A stretch of 64,000 nucleotides of DNA from Exiguobacterium acetylicum (lineage in GTDB: Bacteria > Bacillota > Bacilli > Exiguobacteriales > Exiguobacteriaceae), in assembly GCF_019890935.1 (NCBI RefSeq), contig NZ_CP082333.1:1638001-1702000 (forward strand), in the 5' to 3' direction. Positions 32,901 to 41,024 of this stretch are shown here, one piece after another. Below the pieces are notes generated by a model. It was not told the DNA's origin. It saw only the letters and a list, made by a program, of their open reading frames with translations, and did not search any database. Position 1 is the stretch's first letter. Each line of letters starts with the position of its first letter. The translations under genes were made by a program, and so were the position numbers.

Positions 32901-34163
32901 ATGAGACGCTATATACATACCGGTATTCTCGCAGGTGCAGTTCTACTTGCAGGATGTGGTAAAGAACAATACTTAGATCTTACATATGACGCCAATTACT
33001 GGGGCGGTATTTCGACTACCTTTGATGGGCAAGAGATACCGGATCTCCCGAAAAAACAAATCGCTGCTTTGTTGAAGGTTTGTCAGCAAAAACCAGATAT
33101 GAAGCGCTTGCCTGATCGGTATGTGCAACACGAAGGATTTGACTTATACTTCCTGCCCCAGAGTGTTCAAGGACGCGAGTTCCAACACGTCCGTTTCCTG
33201 TCAGACGAAAAAAAGGACTATCTGGCCTGTCAGCCGATTCGCCACGCAGATTATACGGTTCATCAGATCAAGCGAAGTGATTATCCATTCGTCGATTGGT
33301 CAAAACAACCGGTTAAAGCTAAATCGACAGTCATTCGCTTTAAACCTGTTCCAAAAGAAATCACGGATCAACAAAAACAGGAAAACGAAGATCAGAAAGA
33401 ATTAAAAACGCTCGGACGTTATCTCTTCCCGTCCTATCAACTGTCCTTACCACCGGAAGGTCAATTCATTATTTTTGGAGAAGAAGACGGAAAAGAACGC
33501 ACATTCTTCGAGACGACCGAATCGCTGTCCAGATCCGACTTGAATATCTCTTTCCGTCACAGCCCAAAAAACGGGATGCAGTCCGCCATAATTGATCTCA
33601 CAGTAAGCGGAACACGCGAGGGAAACTCTTCAGTCATTCAAGAGTATGCGCAAGGGCAATCCTACCAGATTGAACGTAAAGAATTACCTGATGTCCTCTC
33701 ACCCGATCAAATGATTCACTTTGCTACCGTTCAAAAACTAGAAAAAGATAAAGTTGTCCAGGAAACGCCAATCTATATGCGTCTCAATAAGTCATATAAA
33801 AAACCTTCAAATTTCAAATATGCTTTTATCAATATAAATCAACCCGGTTATGTCGGTTTCATTCATCAATCACCGAAACAGCTCATTGATAGCGATTATA
33901 AGTTCGTCTCGGCAATACCGGATAAACTAGCCAAAAAAATCGCTCAGGAATTAAAAGAGACCGAAGTGATGGAGCCGCAAGGCACAAAACTAAAGCAGAA
34001 AAAAATGACGTTGATGCGCGAAGGGAAAAGCCAGATGTTTGAGTTGTATGAACGCAAACGCGCCAAAAAACTTGAAATCTATGTCGTTAAACCAGGATCA
34101 AAGAATGGTGCGAAGCTGTCGGGTACGACCAGTGAAGCACTCAGTGAGGTGCTTAATCAATGA
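32901..34163 (+). CDS. Lipoprotein of unknown function, paralogue 1
   Basis: A protein of 420 residues with a signal peptide and lipobox LLAGC (Cys19), so it is anchored to the outer face of the membrane. The mature part is rich in Lys and Gln. It contains 'WGGISTTFDGQEIPDLPKK', 'KVCQQKPDM' and 'DYLACQPIRH', features that recur in the next gene (two cysteines in equivalent places). I do not recognise a domain. GAAGGAGG precedes the ATG. The base composition looks more A-rich than in the neighbours. Confidence 0.7.
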   Translation: MRRYIHTGILAGAVLLAGCGKEQYLDLTYDANYWGGISTTFDGQEIPDLPKKQIAALLKVCQQKPDMKRLPDRYVQHEGFDLYFLPQSVQGREFQHVRFLSDEKKDYLACQPIRHADYTVHQIKRSDYPFVDWSKQPVKAKSTVIRFKPVPKEITDQQKQENEDQKELKTLGRYLFPSYQLSLPPEGQFIIFGEEDGKERTFFETTESLSRSDLNISFRHSPKNGMQSAIIDLTVSGTREGNSSVIQEYAQGQSYQIERKELPDVLSPDQMIHFATVQKLEKDKVVQETPIYMRLNKSYKKPSNFKYAFININQPGYVGFIHQSPKQLIDSDYKFVSAIPDKLAKKIAQELKETEVMEPQGTKLKQKKMTLMREGKSQMFELYERKRAKKLEIYVVKPGSKNGAKLSGTTSEALSEVLNQ

Positions 34164-35425
34164 ACAAACGTTACTGGATCGGACTCACACTCGGTGCAAC
34201 GCTAGCCTTAAGCGGTTGTCAAAGCGATGCGCCGAATTTCAAATGGGGTTACTTATCGCAAATGTATGACGGAGGGCAATTCAACGAAAAAGAATCTCGC
34301 ACCTTGTCAGCTAAAGAACGAACTGTCATCCAAAAAACGTGCGCCTCTAAAGTGAGCGATGCACCTACCGATTACGCTGTCGGCGATATCTATTCCGTCA
34401 TGATGACGAATCCGTTCGAGGATTATGAAGGTCAAACCGTTCGTTACGTGAAAGCTGGAAAAAAGACGTATTTATATTGTCAGACATCGTTTAAAGGCGG
34501 GTACTATCCGTTAGCAAAGAAAGACGATGTCTTCAAGAAGACTGCTCTGACTCCACAACGGAAGAACTTTAATGTGAAGCCTACTGTAATAAAAAAAGAC
34601 GACTGGTTCAATCCTGATGAGAAGATCGCCGATCATTCTGCTCGAACATTAGAACTTCCGGGATCAGGTTACCTCGTCATCGAGGCGACGGATGTCACAA
34701 AAAAAGATACACGTACGACGTCTTTCGTATATACGAATTCTCTGACACCGTTCACCCGTGATGTCGATCTCTATCTCGTCTACAATCAACAATTCGGTTC
34801 GACATACGACGTTTCGGTTCGAATACCACAGTTGTATGGTGGACGGCGTGCGGAACACCCGATCCATTCAATGAAACATCCAGGAAAGGTCCGGTTCATT
34901 CCGGGTGACGGAACACCCGAGCATTATGGAACGGTCATCGCAACGGAGAAAAACGGACGCGAATTCCGCTACGAATTATCGATTCGCCACACGACTGAAC
35001 AACCAACTGAACTCCAAGAACCGAATCAAACAACAGATGATCTTGTTGTGGATAATGAAGAAATGACGTTGATCCATCAAAGACAGTTCTCACATGTCCG
35101 TTTTGAAGAAGATGATCAAGGAAATCGTATTTCGGAGAAAGGTCTCGATTGGGACCATATGATCATGATGACCAGTGATGAATCCGGGAAATTAAAAAAA
35201 GCAATCAAGACAAGTGAACAGGCTGACGTACGAGGAAAACGGGCGAAGTGGAAATACTTGACGTTCCGAGATGGAGTGAAAGGACAGCAATACGAAGTTT
35301 ATCTCGATAAGCGTGTCAAAAAGACCGATGTTTATTTAAAAGATCCGAAGCGTGACGTGTCGATTCACCTATCAGCGACAGGTCGTGACATCCTCCTTCC
35401 TTTGTTCGAGCAGTACGAAAAATGA
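34160..35425 (+). CDS. Lipoprotein of unknown function, paralogue 2
   Basis: The 421-residue lipoprotein has lipobox ALSGC (Cys20). It has the same length and layout as the gene before it: 'WGYLSQMYDGGQF', 'QKTCASKVSD', 'KTYLYCQTSF', a middle beta-rich domain and a C-terminal part with 'MTLIHQ ... EVYLDKRVKKTDVYLKDPKRD'. The two likely arose by duplication. The ATG overlaps the stop of the first (ATGA), so equal amounts may be made. No function can be assigned. Confidence 0.7.
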   Translation: MNKRYWIGLTLGATLALSGCQSDAPNFKWGYLSQMYDGGQFNEKESRTLSAKERTVIQKTCASKVSDAPTDYAVGDIYSVMMTNPFEDYEGQTVRYVKAGKKTYLYCQTSFKGGYYPLAKKDDVFKKTALTPQRKNFNVKPTVIKKDDWFNPDEKIADHSARTLELPGSGYLVIEATDVTKKDTRTTSFVYTNSLTPFTRDVDLYLVYNQQFGSTYDVSVRIPQLYGGRRAEHPIHSMKHPGKVRFIPGDGTPEHYGTVIATEKNGREFRYELSIRHTTEQPTELQEPNQTTDDLVVDNEEMTLIHQRQFSHVRFEEDDQGNRISEKGLDWDHMIMMTSDESGKLKKAIKTSEQADVRGKRAKWKYLTFRDGVKGQQYEVYLDKRVKKTDVYLKDPKRDVSIHLSATGRDILLPLFEQYEK

Positions 35426-35426
35426 C

Positions 35427-35663
35427 TCACGCCATGAAGACGAGATGTTGCAACAAATAAATCAAGGAACACAAGAAGATGAAAGCAATCCCCTCGCGTA
35501 ACCACTCTTTACGCGTCAACGGTTCACGTAAGAAGGACACGCAAGCGAATAGTAAGACGAAGAAGTAGAGATAAATGAAGCCACCGCTCGTCAAGAAACC
35601 AAAGAGCAGGATCATACCACCGAGGACGGACAGGCTAGAGACGACAGGTTTACGATAGACCAT
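35427..35663 (-). CDS. Small membrane protein
   Basis: The product has 78 residues with three hydrophobic stretches (about 9-27, 28-45, 57-76) separated by a basic/acidic loop 'REPLTRKEWLREG'. GAGGTG lies upstream. Its stop is 1 base from the end of the convergent lipoprotein gene. I do not recognise it. Confidence 0.6.
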   Translation of the reverse strand: MVYRKPVVSSLSVLGGMILLFGFLTSGGFIYLYFFVLLFACVSFLREPLTRKEWLREGIAFIFLCSLIYLLQHLVFMA

Positions 35664-35740
35664 GCGGTGTCACCTCGTTTCATCTAGTTTGTTAAAGTAT
35701 ACCCAGATTACGGAAAAACAATCTATTTTATTGTACTAGA

Positions 35741-35777
35741 CAACACCCCTTGAGAGGCATCCTCCCAAGGGGTGTTG
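35741..35777. terminator. Strong hairpin after the heme oxygenase gene
   Basis: CAACACCCCTTG / CAAGGGGTGTTG with inner GAGG / CCTC. No clean T run on the minus strand, so termination efficiency is uncertain. Confidence 0.6.
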
Positions 35778-35781
35778 TTGT

Positions 35782-36111
35782 TTATTCCACGACGGCACTG
35801 TGATCAGCGACGATCGCATATTCCGTAACGGTATTCGACGTCACAAGCGGTTTGACTTCGGACGTTCCGTTATCCCGCTTATGGTGCACGCCTTTGTACG
35901 CTTGACTCTCTTGCCATGCATGAAATGCTGCTTGATTCGACCATGTCGTCATAATCGTGACGATGTCTTCTTCTTCCTGACTGATATCGACGAGGACTTG
36001 CATCCGGTGGAACCCTTCCATCCGTTCAATTCCTTTCGTCGTCTTAAAACGCGCTGCGACCTGATCTGCTGCACCTTTGACGACGTGTAACTGGTTCATG
36101 ACGATCCACAT
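35782..36111 (-). CDS. Heme-degrading monooxygenase, IsdG family
   Basis: The 109-residue protein from MWIVMNQLHVV has the catalytic triad of IsdG/IsdI at the same places: Asn6, Trp66 and His76 ('AAFHAWQESQAYKGVHHKRD'). It opens heme and releases iron, giving staphylobilin-type products in Staphylococcus. ATG 36111 has GGGGGAG before it; the longer frame to 36153 would overlap the previous gene. It is the third gene of a minus-strand unit with an acetyltransferase and an anchored protein; no heme uptake genes are nearby. Confidence 0.8.
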   Translation of the reverse strand: MWIVMNQLHVVKGAADQVAARFKTTKGIERMEGFHRMQVLVDISQEEEDIVTIMTTWSNQAAFHAWQESQAYKGVHHKRDNGTSEVKPLVTSNTVTEYAIVADHSAVVE

Positions 36112-36142
36112 GTTCTTCTCCCCCTTTTTCGTCTTCAGTATA

Positions 36143-36766
36143 CTAGAAGTCACGGGTCGTAGAAAACACGGATGCGTTGTCGCTTGGTAACGTCAAGCGT
36201 TGGATCGTCTCTTTCCCGTCTACGCTCGTCGCGATCATCTCGAAATAGAGCGAATGCGGGAAGGCATCCGGTAACGGTTGGACGGTATGGAAACGTTCCT
36301 GATCTGCTACCGGCAATGAGCGTTGCATCGGACGAAGGGGCGCTTCGCCTTCAGCCGTCGTCTTATACGGCTCGAACCGGATCGATTTCATTTGTTTCGA
36401 ACCATTCATGCCGTAGGCGACAAGGTATCGACCTTCGTCCGTCGTCAACAAACGACCTTCAAACCAATCCGACTCCCTCGTCTGTTTCGAGCGAATGATT
36501 CGGTCGATTCGTTGTGACTCATCGGTTTGTTGCAGGAGCAAAAACAAGCGGTCGTGCTTCGCTTCAAGATACGCGACGGCATAATGGTCAGATAGTCGTT
36601 CGACGAAGTAGACATCACGTGCTTCGACTGGTGTGCTTGTCATCTCTGTATATAACTGGGCGACTTGCTTCGCCGTAAAGGAAACGGTCTCTTGACGTGG
36701 ATGCATTCCCGTCAGCGTTCCGAGCACGAGACCGAACAATAAGATGAGGAAAAGACGCCGTTTCAT
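36143..36766 (-). CDS. Membrane-anchored hypothetical protein
   Basis: The 207-residue protein has an N-terminal signal anchor (MKRRLFLILLFGLVLGTLTG) and an extracytoplasmic domain with 'VYFVERLSDHYAVAYLEAKHDRLFLLLQQ' and 'SLYFEMIATSVDGKETIQRL'. I do not recognise the family. The ATG overlaps the stop of the GNAT gene upstream (TGATG), and the heme oxygenase gene follows after 31 bases. Confidence 0.6.
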   Translation of the reverse strand: MKRRLFLILLFGLVLGTLTGMHPRQETVSFTAKQVAQLYTEMTSTPVEARDVYFVERLSDHYAVAYLEAKHDRLFLLLQQTDESQRIDRIIRSKQTRESDWFEGRLLTTDEGRYLVAYGMNGSKQMKSIRFEPYKTTAEGEAPLRPMQRSLPVADQERFHTVQPLPDAFPHSLYFEMIATSVDGKETIQRLTLPSDNASVFSTTRDF

Positions 36767-37194
36767 CAGTCAACCTGTTTGACGAGCAGATGATAGCTCA
36801 TCCCTGGTGGATAGTCATCGATTCGTCCGACTTCGACGAATCCCTGCCGCTCATAAAACGGAAGCGCTTGAAACGAGAACGTCTCGACGCGAATTCGCTG
36901 AACATCCGCTGCTCGTGCCCATTCCTCCAGTTGACGGAATAACTGAGTACCGAGCCCACTTCCCCGTTCTTCTTCGACGATGAAGAACCACTCAATATGT
37001 AACCAGCCCCAGTACATTTCCCCTGAGATGCCGCCGATCGGTTGATCACTACGCGTCGCAAGTAATGTGACGGCTTGTGTTCCCTCGGAGCGTTTCGTCG
37101 CATGAAGCGGTGAACGTTCGACATTATATTGACGCACTTGCTGCCTAAGCCAGTCCTGTCCGTCCTCATTTTCATTGAGTTGAAATTTCAACAT
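36766..37194 (-). CDS. GNAT family N-acetyltransferase
   Basis: The 142-residue protein has the acetyl-CoA loop 'EEERGSGLGTQLFRQLEEWA' and C-terminal 'TFSFQALPFYERQGFVEVGRI'. The substrate is unknown. GGGGATT lies before ATG 37194. It is the first gene of a three-gene minus unit and divergent from the pentapeptide gene, with 45 bases between the two starts. Confidence 0.85.
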   Translation of the reverse strand: MLKFQLNENEDGQDWLRQQVRQYNVERSPLHATKRSEGTQAVTLLATRSDQPIGGISGEMYWGWLHIEWFFIVEEERGSGLGTQLFRQLEEWARAADVQRIRVETFSFQALPFYERQGFVEVGRIDDYPPGMSYHLLVKQVD

Positions 37195-37239
37195 TTCCGA
37201 ATCCCCTTTCTTGTTATAGTAGTAGTGGAGGTGAATCCG

Positions 37240-38025
37240 ATGGAACCTACATTCCAGATTGATTGTACGAAGTGTTTTGGTTTATGTTGTACCGCACTCG
37301 CTTTTTCGAAATCCAGTGATTTTGGTCATGACAAACCGGAAGCAACACCGTGTCGTAATCTTGACGCGGATTACAGCTGTCGCATCCATGACCGGTTACG
37401 CGATAGCGGCTACAAAGGCTGTACCGTCTATGATTGTTTTGGTGCCGGACAGCATCTGTCACAGCAGACATTCGAAGGCGATGATGCACCTAAGCGACGC
37501 CAAGCGATCTATGCTGCCTTCCCGAAGATGGTTCATTTGTTTGAAATGATGTGGTACATAACCGACGGGAAACGTGATGTCACGCGTGACATCCACGATC
37601 AACTCGATGAGACGCTTGCCGCACTGACTCGGTACGCGGCATTACCAGCCGATCAATTTGAACGACTTGACTTGATACCGGTTCGTCAAACCGTCCGACC
37701 ACTCCTTGAAATGATTGCATCGCGTGTTCAAGCTCAGTATAGCGGAAGACGCGACCAGACACCACGCGACTGGGTCGGAAAACAGCTACCAGGACGTAAT
37801 TTCTCAGGTGCCAGTGTTCAGAATCAGTGGTTGCTCGCGACGAACTTGTCGCACAGTAACCTGCGCGGAGTCAACTTTCTCGGGGCTGATTTGCGAGACT
37901 GTAACGTCAAGGACGCCGATCTGACGGACGCGCTCTTTTTGACACAGGCACAAATCAATGCGGCAATCGGTAATGCCGCGACACAGTTACCGCGTCGCTT
38001 ACTCCGTCCGTCCCATTGGCGTTAA
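37240..38025 (+). CDS. Pentapeptide repeat protein with N-terminal Cys-rich head
   Basis: The 261-residue protein begins MEPTFQIDCTKCFGLCCTAL; further cysteines stand in 'TPCRNL', 'SCRIH' and 'GCTVYDCFGAG', so the head may bind a metal or Fe-S cluster (the pattern recalls YkgJ-type zinc/iron proteins). The C-terminal part (about 175-245) has pentapeptide repeats ('GRNFSGASVQNQWLLATNLS', 'NLRGVNFLGADLRDCNVKDADL'). Some pentapeptide proteins protect topoisomerases by DNA mimicry; the fusion head makes that uncertain here. GGAGGTG lies upstream. Confidence 0.8.
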   Translation: MEPTFQIDCTKCFGLCCTALAFSKSSDFGHDKPEATPCRNLDADYSCRIHDRLRDSGYKGCTVYDCFGAGQHLSQQTFEGDDAPKRRQAIYAAFPKMVHLFEMMWYITDGKRDVTRDIHDQLDETLAALTRYAALPADQFERLDLIPVRQTVRPLLEMIASRVQAQYSGRRDQTPRDWVGKQLPGRNFSGASVQNQWLLATNLSHSNLRGVNFLGADLRDCNVKDADLTDALFLTQAQINAAIGNAATQLPRRLLRPSHWR

Positions 38026-38040
38026 ACAAAAGCGAACGAT

Positions 38041-38087
38041 AAGGAGGCACGTTTTCGGTCGATTGATCCGAAAGCGTACCTCCTTTT
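38041..38087 (+). terminator. Intrinsic terminator after pentapeptide gene
   Basis: AAGGAGG-(C)-ACG-TTTTCGG / CCGAAAGCGT-CCTCCTT stem and TTTT, directly before the convergent gene ending at 38093. Confidence 0.8.
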
Positions 38088-38092
38088 GCTTG

Positions 38093-38794
38093 TTATCGTT
38101 TACCGAGCGTAAAGCCGTCAAAATAACGCCCGCCGAATGGGGCAAGATAATCATCGACTAACGCGACGACTTCTCGTCGGTCATCTGATTGATAATACGA
38201 CTCGAATGCCAGCGTATGTCGACTGGCATAGTCTCCGTCAAACTCCGCAAGAGCACGAATCGCCCACTTCCCTTGTCCGATATAGCGACGATTGGCACGA
38301 AGGACGAACTCGATGCTCTGTTCATATAAACGTGACGCAATCGCTAAACCTTCCGCGCGGTTCGTCACACTCTCGAAGTCGTTGAGCATATCACTTAAAA
38401 AGTAACGTGCGCGCTCTTGTTCCGAAGTCGTCCACGCGATAGGTCCGTCCGCTAGTTGTTGAGCCGCTTCCTGACGGATAGATGCAAGTCGCGGATGATC
38501 CTCGATCGTCCAACTGTCAGCAATCATTCGTTGCAGGGACGGGCGACCACGTTCCCGGTCACTCTCGAAAAACGACTGAATCGTCTCAAAGGAATGGACG
38601 AATGCTTCGACCGGGACACCATCATGAATGAACGATTCCCGGTATGCCTGACCTCGACTCACTTCAAAGATGATCACATCGACATCTGATTGAGCGGTCG
38701 CTTGCTCACGCGTATGACTGCCGGCAAGTAAAATGGCACAGTGATCCGGGTAACGTGACGCAACGAGCGGCATGATCCAGTCGCACCACTCCAT
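38093..38794 (-). CDS. Nucleotidyltransferase-fold protein
   Basis: The 233-residue protein from MEWCDWIMPLVASRYPDHCA has 'LLAGSHTREQATAQSDVDVIIF', the GS-x10-DxD motif of pol-beta-type nucleotidyltransferases (both aspartates present). A mainly helical C-terminal domain follows (about 110-233), as in KNTase/HEPN-like tails. Possible activities are aminoglycoside nucleotidylation or AMPylation of a partner protein. The start lies 7 bases after the stop of the upstream gene, with only a weak GAAG site, so translation is probably coupled. Confidence 0.75.
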   Translation of the reverse strand: MEWCDWIMPLVASRYPDHCAILLAGSHTREQATAQSDVDVIIFEVSRGQAYRESFIHDGVPVEAFVHSFETIQSFFESDRERGRPSLQRMIADSWTIEDHPRLASIRQEAAQQLADGPIAWTTSEQERARYFLSDMLNDFESVTNRAEGLAIASRLYEQSIEFVLRANRRYIGQGKWAIRALAEFDGDYASRHTLAFESYYQSDDRREVVALVDDYLAPFGGRYFDGFTLGKR

Positions 38795-38801
38795 GCGTGT
38801 C

Positions 38802-39275
38802 TTAGTCTTCAACTTGTTCACCGATTCCGGAGAAGACGGCCAGTTCGTCACCCGGTACAGCAACGATCGTTGCGTCGGCTCGGTGTGGTGCGAGACCGAT
38901 ATCGATCGCCCACGATTCATAATATGTATCCGATCCGTTCAAGACGAGCGTTTGTCCGTTGCTAAACGTTAGGAATAAGTGGGGTGCCGTCTTTCCGATC
39001 CGGACACCGGTGATGCGTTCCGCGTGAAGCGAGACGATCAAGTGTAACATCTCTTCCTTCGTCGCATGGCGGACGACCCAGTCCTGTGTCGTCTCGACAT
39101 CGCCATAAAACAGACGATCCGTCTCGATCCGAAGTCGTAGTTCAGGCGCAGTCGTATCGAACAAATTGATGAATTCGAGCGTGACGTAGCCTGCGACATG
39201 GACCGTCGCTAACTGTGTGCCGATGAAATAGGTCGTCAAAAGCTGACGGGCGAGTTGATGATCTTCTTTGTTCAT
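38802..39275 (-). CDS. Hypothetical protein upstream of the nucleotidyltransferase
   Basis: The 157-residue soluble protein starts MNKEDHQLARQLLTTYF. It has an alternating helix/strand pattern: 'TVHVAGYVTLEFINL', 'LRIETDRLFYGD', 'GVRIGKTAPHLFLTFSNGQTLVLNGSD'. I do not recognise it. GAGGTG precedes ATG 39275; a longer frame to 39338 lacks a binding site. It is co-transcribed with the nucleotidyltransferase gene, so a functional pair is possible. Confidence 0.6.
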   Translation of the reverse strand: MNKEDHQLARQLLTTYFIGTQLATVHVAGYVTLEFINLFDTTAPELRLRIETDRLFYGDVETTQDWVVRHATKEEMLHLIVSLHAERITGVRIGKTAPHLFLTFSNGQTLVLNGSDTYYESWAIDIGLAPHRADATIVAVPGDELAVFSGIGEQVED

Positions 39276-39474
39276 GATGAGCACCTCATTTAAAAAGAAT
39301 GAATGGTATCGGGATGAGTCCGAGAAACTTACTTCCACTCAATTTACCACAAATTAGTCGATACGAACATGAGAAGAAAGGCTTGTTTTCGGTTTTCTGC
39401 GGCACGGAGGTGAGAATACGGTATACTGATGAGGAACTGACGTCGATCGTGATCGACAGAGAGGAGCTCCATCC

Positions 39475-40044
39475 ATGCAATATTTCTACATGAGACCCTA
39501 TCCGGATGATCCAGACTGTTCTACGCAACAAGCGGAAGCCGACAAGATGAATGTGACGACACGTGTCATCGAGACGCATGATTCAGCGAAACGACGGACG
39601 GAATTAGAACAGATGCTCGAGACCCTTCAGACGGGAGACGAAGTCATCGTCACGCATCTCTACATCTTAGCAGACTCGACGCGGCACTTGATCGAGATGC
39701 TCGAGCAGATGGAGACGCGCGGTGCGACGCTGTGGTCACTCCGCGAACAGATTCGGACGAGCGAGCGTGCCTCCTTGTCGTTTCTTGAAACGGCACGCCA
39801 CCTCGTTCAGCTGCAAAGTGATGTCATCAGCATGTCGACGCGTGCCGGACTCTCAAAAGCAAAAGAACAAGGAAAGCAGACCGGTCGACCGCGGAAGCCG
39901 GATGAAAATGTCCGCCGCGCGATCGCGATGTATCAAAGTAAAAATTATTCGCTCGCTGATATCCGCGAACAGACCGGTATTAGTAAAAGTACGTTGTACC
40001 GATATCTCGAAAGCGAGACAATCGATGCAACGGATAAAGGCTGA
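39475..40044 (+). CDS. Serine recombinase-like protein with lost catalytic residues
   Basis: The 189-residue protein keeps the shape of a resolvase/invertase: 'GDEVIVTHLYILADSTRHLIEMLE', 'TRGATLWSLREQIRT', 'TRAGLSKAKEQGKQTGRP' and a C-terminal helix-turn-helix ('SLADIREQTGISKSTLYRYLE'). But the nucleophile serine of the YxRVSTxxQ motif is replaced (FYMRPYPDDP, Tyr at that place), and the LDRLxRS motif is LYILADS, so the key Asp and Arg residues are gone. It is probably a DNA-binding protein or regulator, not a recombinase. GAGAGGAG lies before ATG 39475. Confidence 0.75.
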   Translation: MQYFYMRPYPDDPDCSTQQAEADKMNVTTRVIETHDSAKRRTELEQMLETLQTGDEVIVTHLYILADSTRHLIEMLEQMETRGATLWSLREQIRTSERASLSFLETARHLVQLQSDVISMSTRAGLSKAKEQGKQTGRPRKPDENVRRAIAMYQSKNYSLADIREQTGISKSTLYRYLESETIDATDKG

Positions 40045-40071
40045 CTCCATCATGGAATCAGCCTTTTTTTC
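40035..40071 (+). terminator. Intrinsic terminator after recombinase-like gene
   Basis: AAAGGCTGA-TCC / GGA-TCAGCCTTT stem and T run; it overlaps the stop codon. Confidence 0.85.
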
Positions 40072-40477
40072 AGCTATTTTGCTTTAAGGTGTTGCCGAGC
40101 CATTTTTGGAGGGCTTTTCCGCCTTCATAGAATGAGCTGTCTCGTAATTCATACGTATGACCGCCTTGTTCGATCAAGTCGAGGAACGTATTCCCGACGT
40201 CCCGGTTTTCCCATTTCCGCTGATCCGTCAAATACTTGAAACCGAAGTTACATTCGACGTTGAAGATGATGTGGAACGGTTCCTTGAACGATTGGACGGC
40301 ACGAATCATCTCGATCAAGATCATTCGTTTCGGTGATGACGCTTCGAACGTATCGAACAGCGTCGTCCGGCGTCCGTGAAACTCGATGACGCGGATCGCG
40401 CGACCGGTATCCGCTTTAAAATCATAACTCGTCCGAATCGAGACGATGATCTCGCGCTGGTCTGGTTGTACTGGCAT
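40070..40477 (-). CDS. Hypothetical protein, possibly RNase H-like fold
   Basis: The 135-residue soluble protein has 'EIIVSIRTSYDFK', 'SSPKRMILIEMIRAVQSFKEPFHIIFNVECNFGFKYLTD' and 'FLDLIEQGGHTYEL'. The order of strands and the helix after 'PKRM' recall RNase HI ('TNNRMELMA ... L...K.P..V.....DS'), but the catalytic acids of that family are not clearly kept. The fold call is tentative. AAAGGAAG precedes the ATG. It is a single gene convergent with the recombinase-like gene. Confidence 0.5.
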   Translation of the reverse strand: MPVQPDQREIIVSIRTSYDFKADTGRAIRVIEFHGRRTTLFDTFEASSPKRMILIEMIRAVQSFKEPFHIIFNVECNFGFKYLTDQRKWENRDVGNTFLDLIEQGGHTYELRDSSFYEGGKALQKWLGNTLKQNS

Positions 40478-40622
40478 GGTGTATCGCTTCCTTTCTCTCG
40501 GTCGATTATAGCATGGACTTGCTCGATTTTAATAGCTGTCAACGACTCAGTCTCAAGAAGGATTGTCGTAACCTAAAATTTGTCTTATACTAAAATTACC
40601 AAATACATAAAGGAGCGTTTTC

Positions 40623-41006
40623 GTGAAACATCTATTTTCGATACTCCTCTCGGCGAGTCTTTTGTTCACGGGTTGCTACTGCACTCTCGACGAACGGACG
40701 GACGAGCCACACTTCAAATCGCGTGCCCGCTCTATCTCCTCGTACCATACCTTCGACATCGAATATGCGAAAGGATTACGGAAGGAGCAAGTCTCGAACC
40801 GAACAGTCACCGTGACGGATTCGAACGGTGAGCGGATGCAAACGGAAATTGAAGTCCTTGACGGCAAAGAAATCCGAATCAAACCACCGCGCTCTGGATA
40901 CAAAAAAGGACGCCGCTACATCATCCACATTCGGGATTCGATCGACGCCCGCAAACAAGTCCATACGAATACGATTCGGGAACGAACCTTCACTGTCGAC
41001 CGCTGA
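40623..41006 (+). CDS. Small lipoprotein with SbsA Ig-like (Big_5) domain
   Basis: The 127-residue protein has a signal peptide and lipobox LFTGC (Cys18). The mature part ('LRKEQVSNRTVTVTDSNGERMQTEIEVLDGKEIRIKPPRSGYKKGRRYIIHI') looks like a single bacterial Ig-like domain of the SbsA type, which often mediates cell-wall contacts. The start is GTG 40623 with AAAGGAGC 7 bases before it; no earlier ATG exists in frame. Confidence 0.65.
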   Translation: MKHLFSILLSASLLFTGCYCTLDERTDEPHFKSRARSISSYHTFDIEYAKGLRKEQVSNRTVTVTDSNGERMQTEIEVLDGKEIRIKPPRSGYKKGRRYIIHIRDSIDARKQVHTNTIRERTFTVDR

Positions 41007-41024
41007 CAGACAAGGTTCGTTTTT
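40981..41024. terminator. Bidirectional intrinsic terminator
   Basis: AACGAACCTT / AAGGTTCGTT with an inner CTGTC / GACAG, then TTTTT. It overlaps the end of the lipoprotein gene and abuts the convergent membrane protein gene. Confidence 0.8.
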
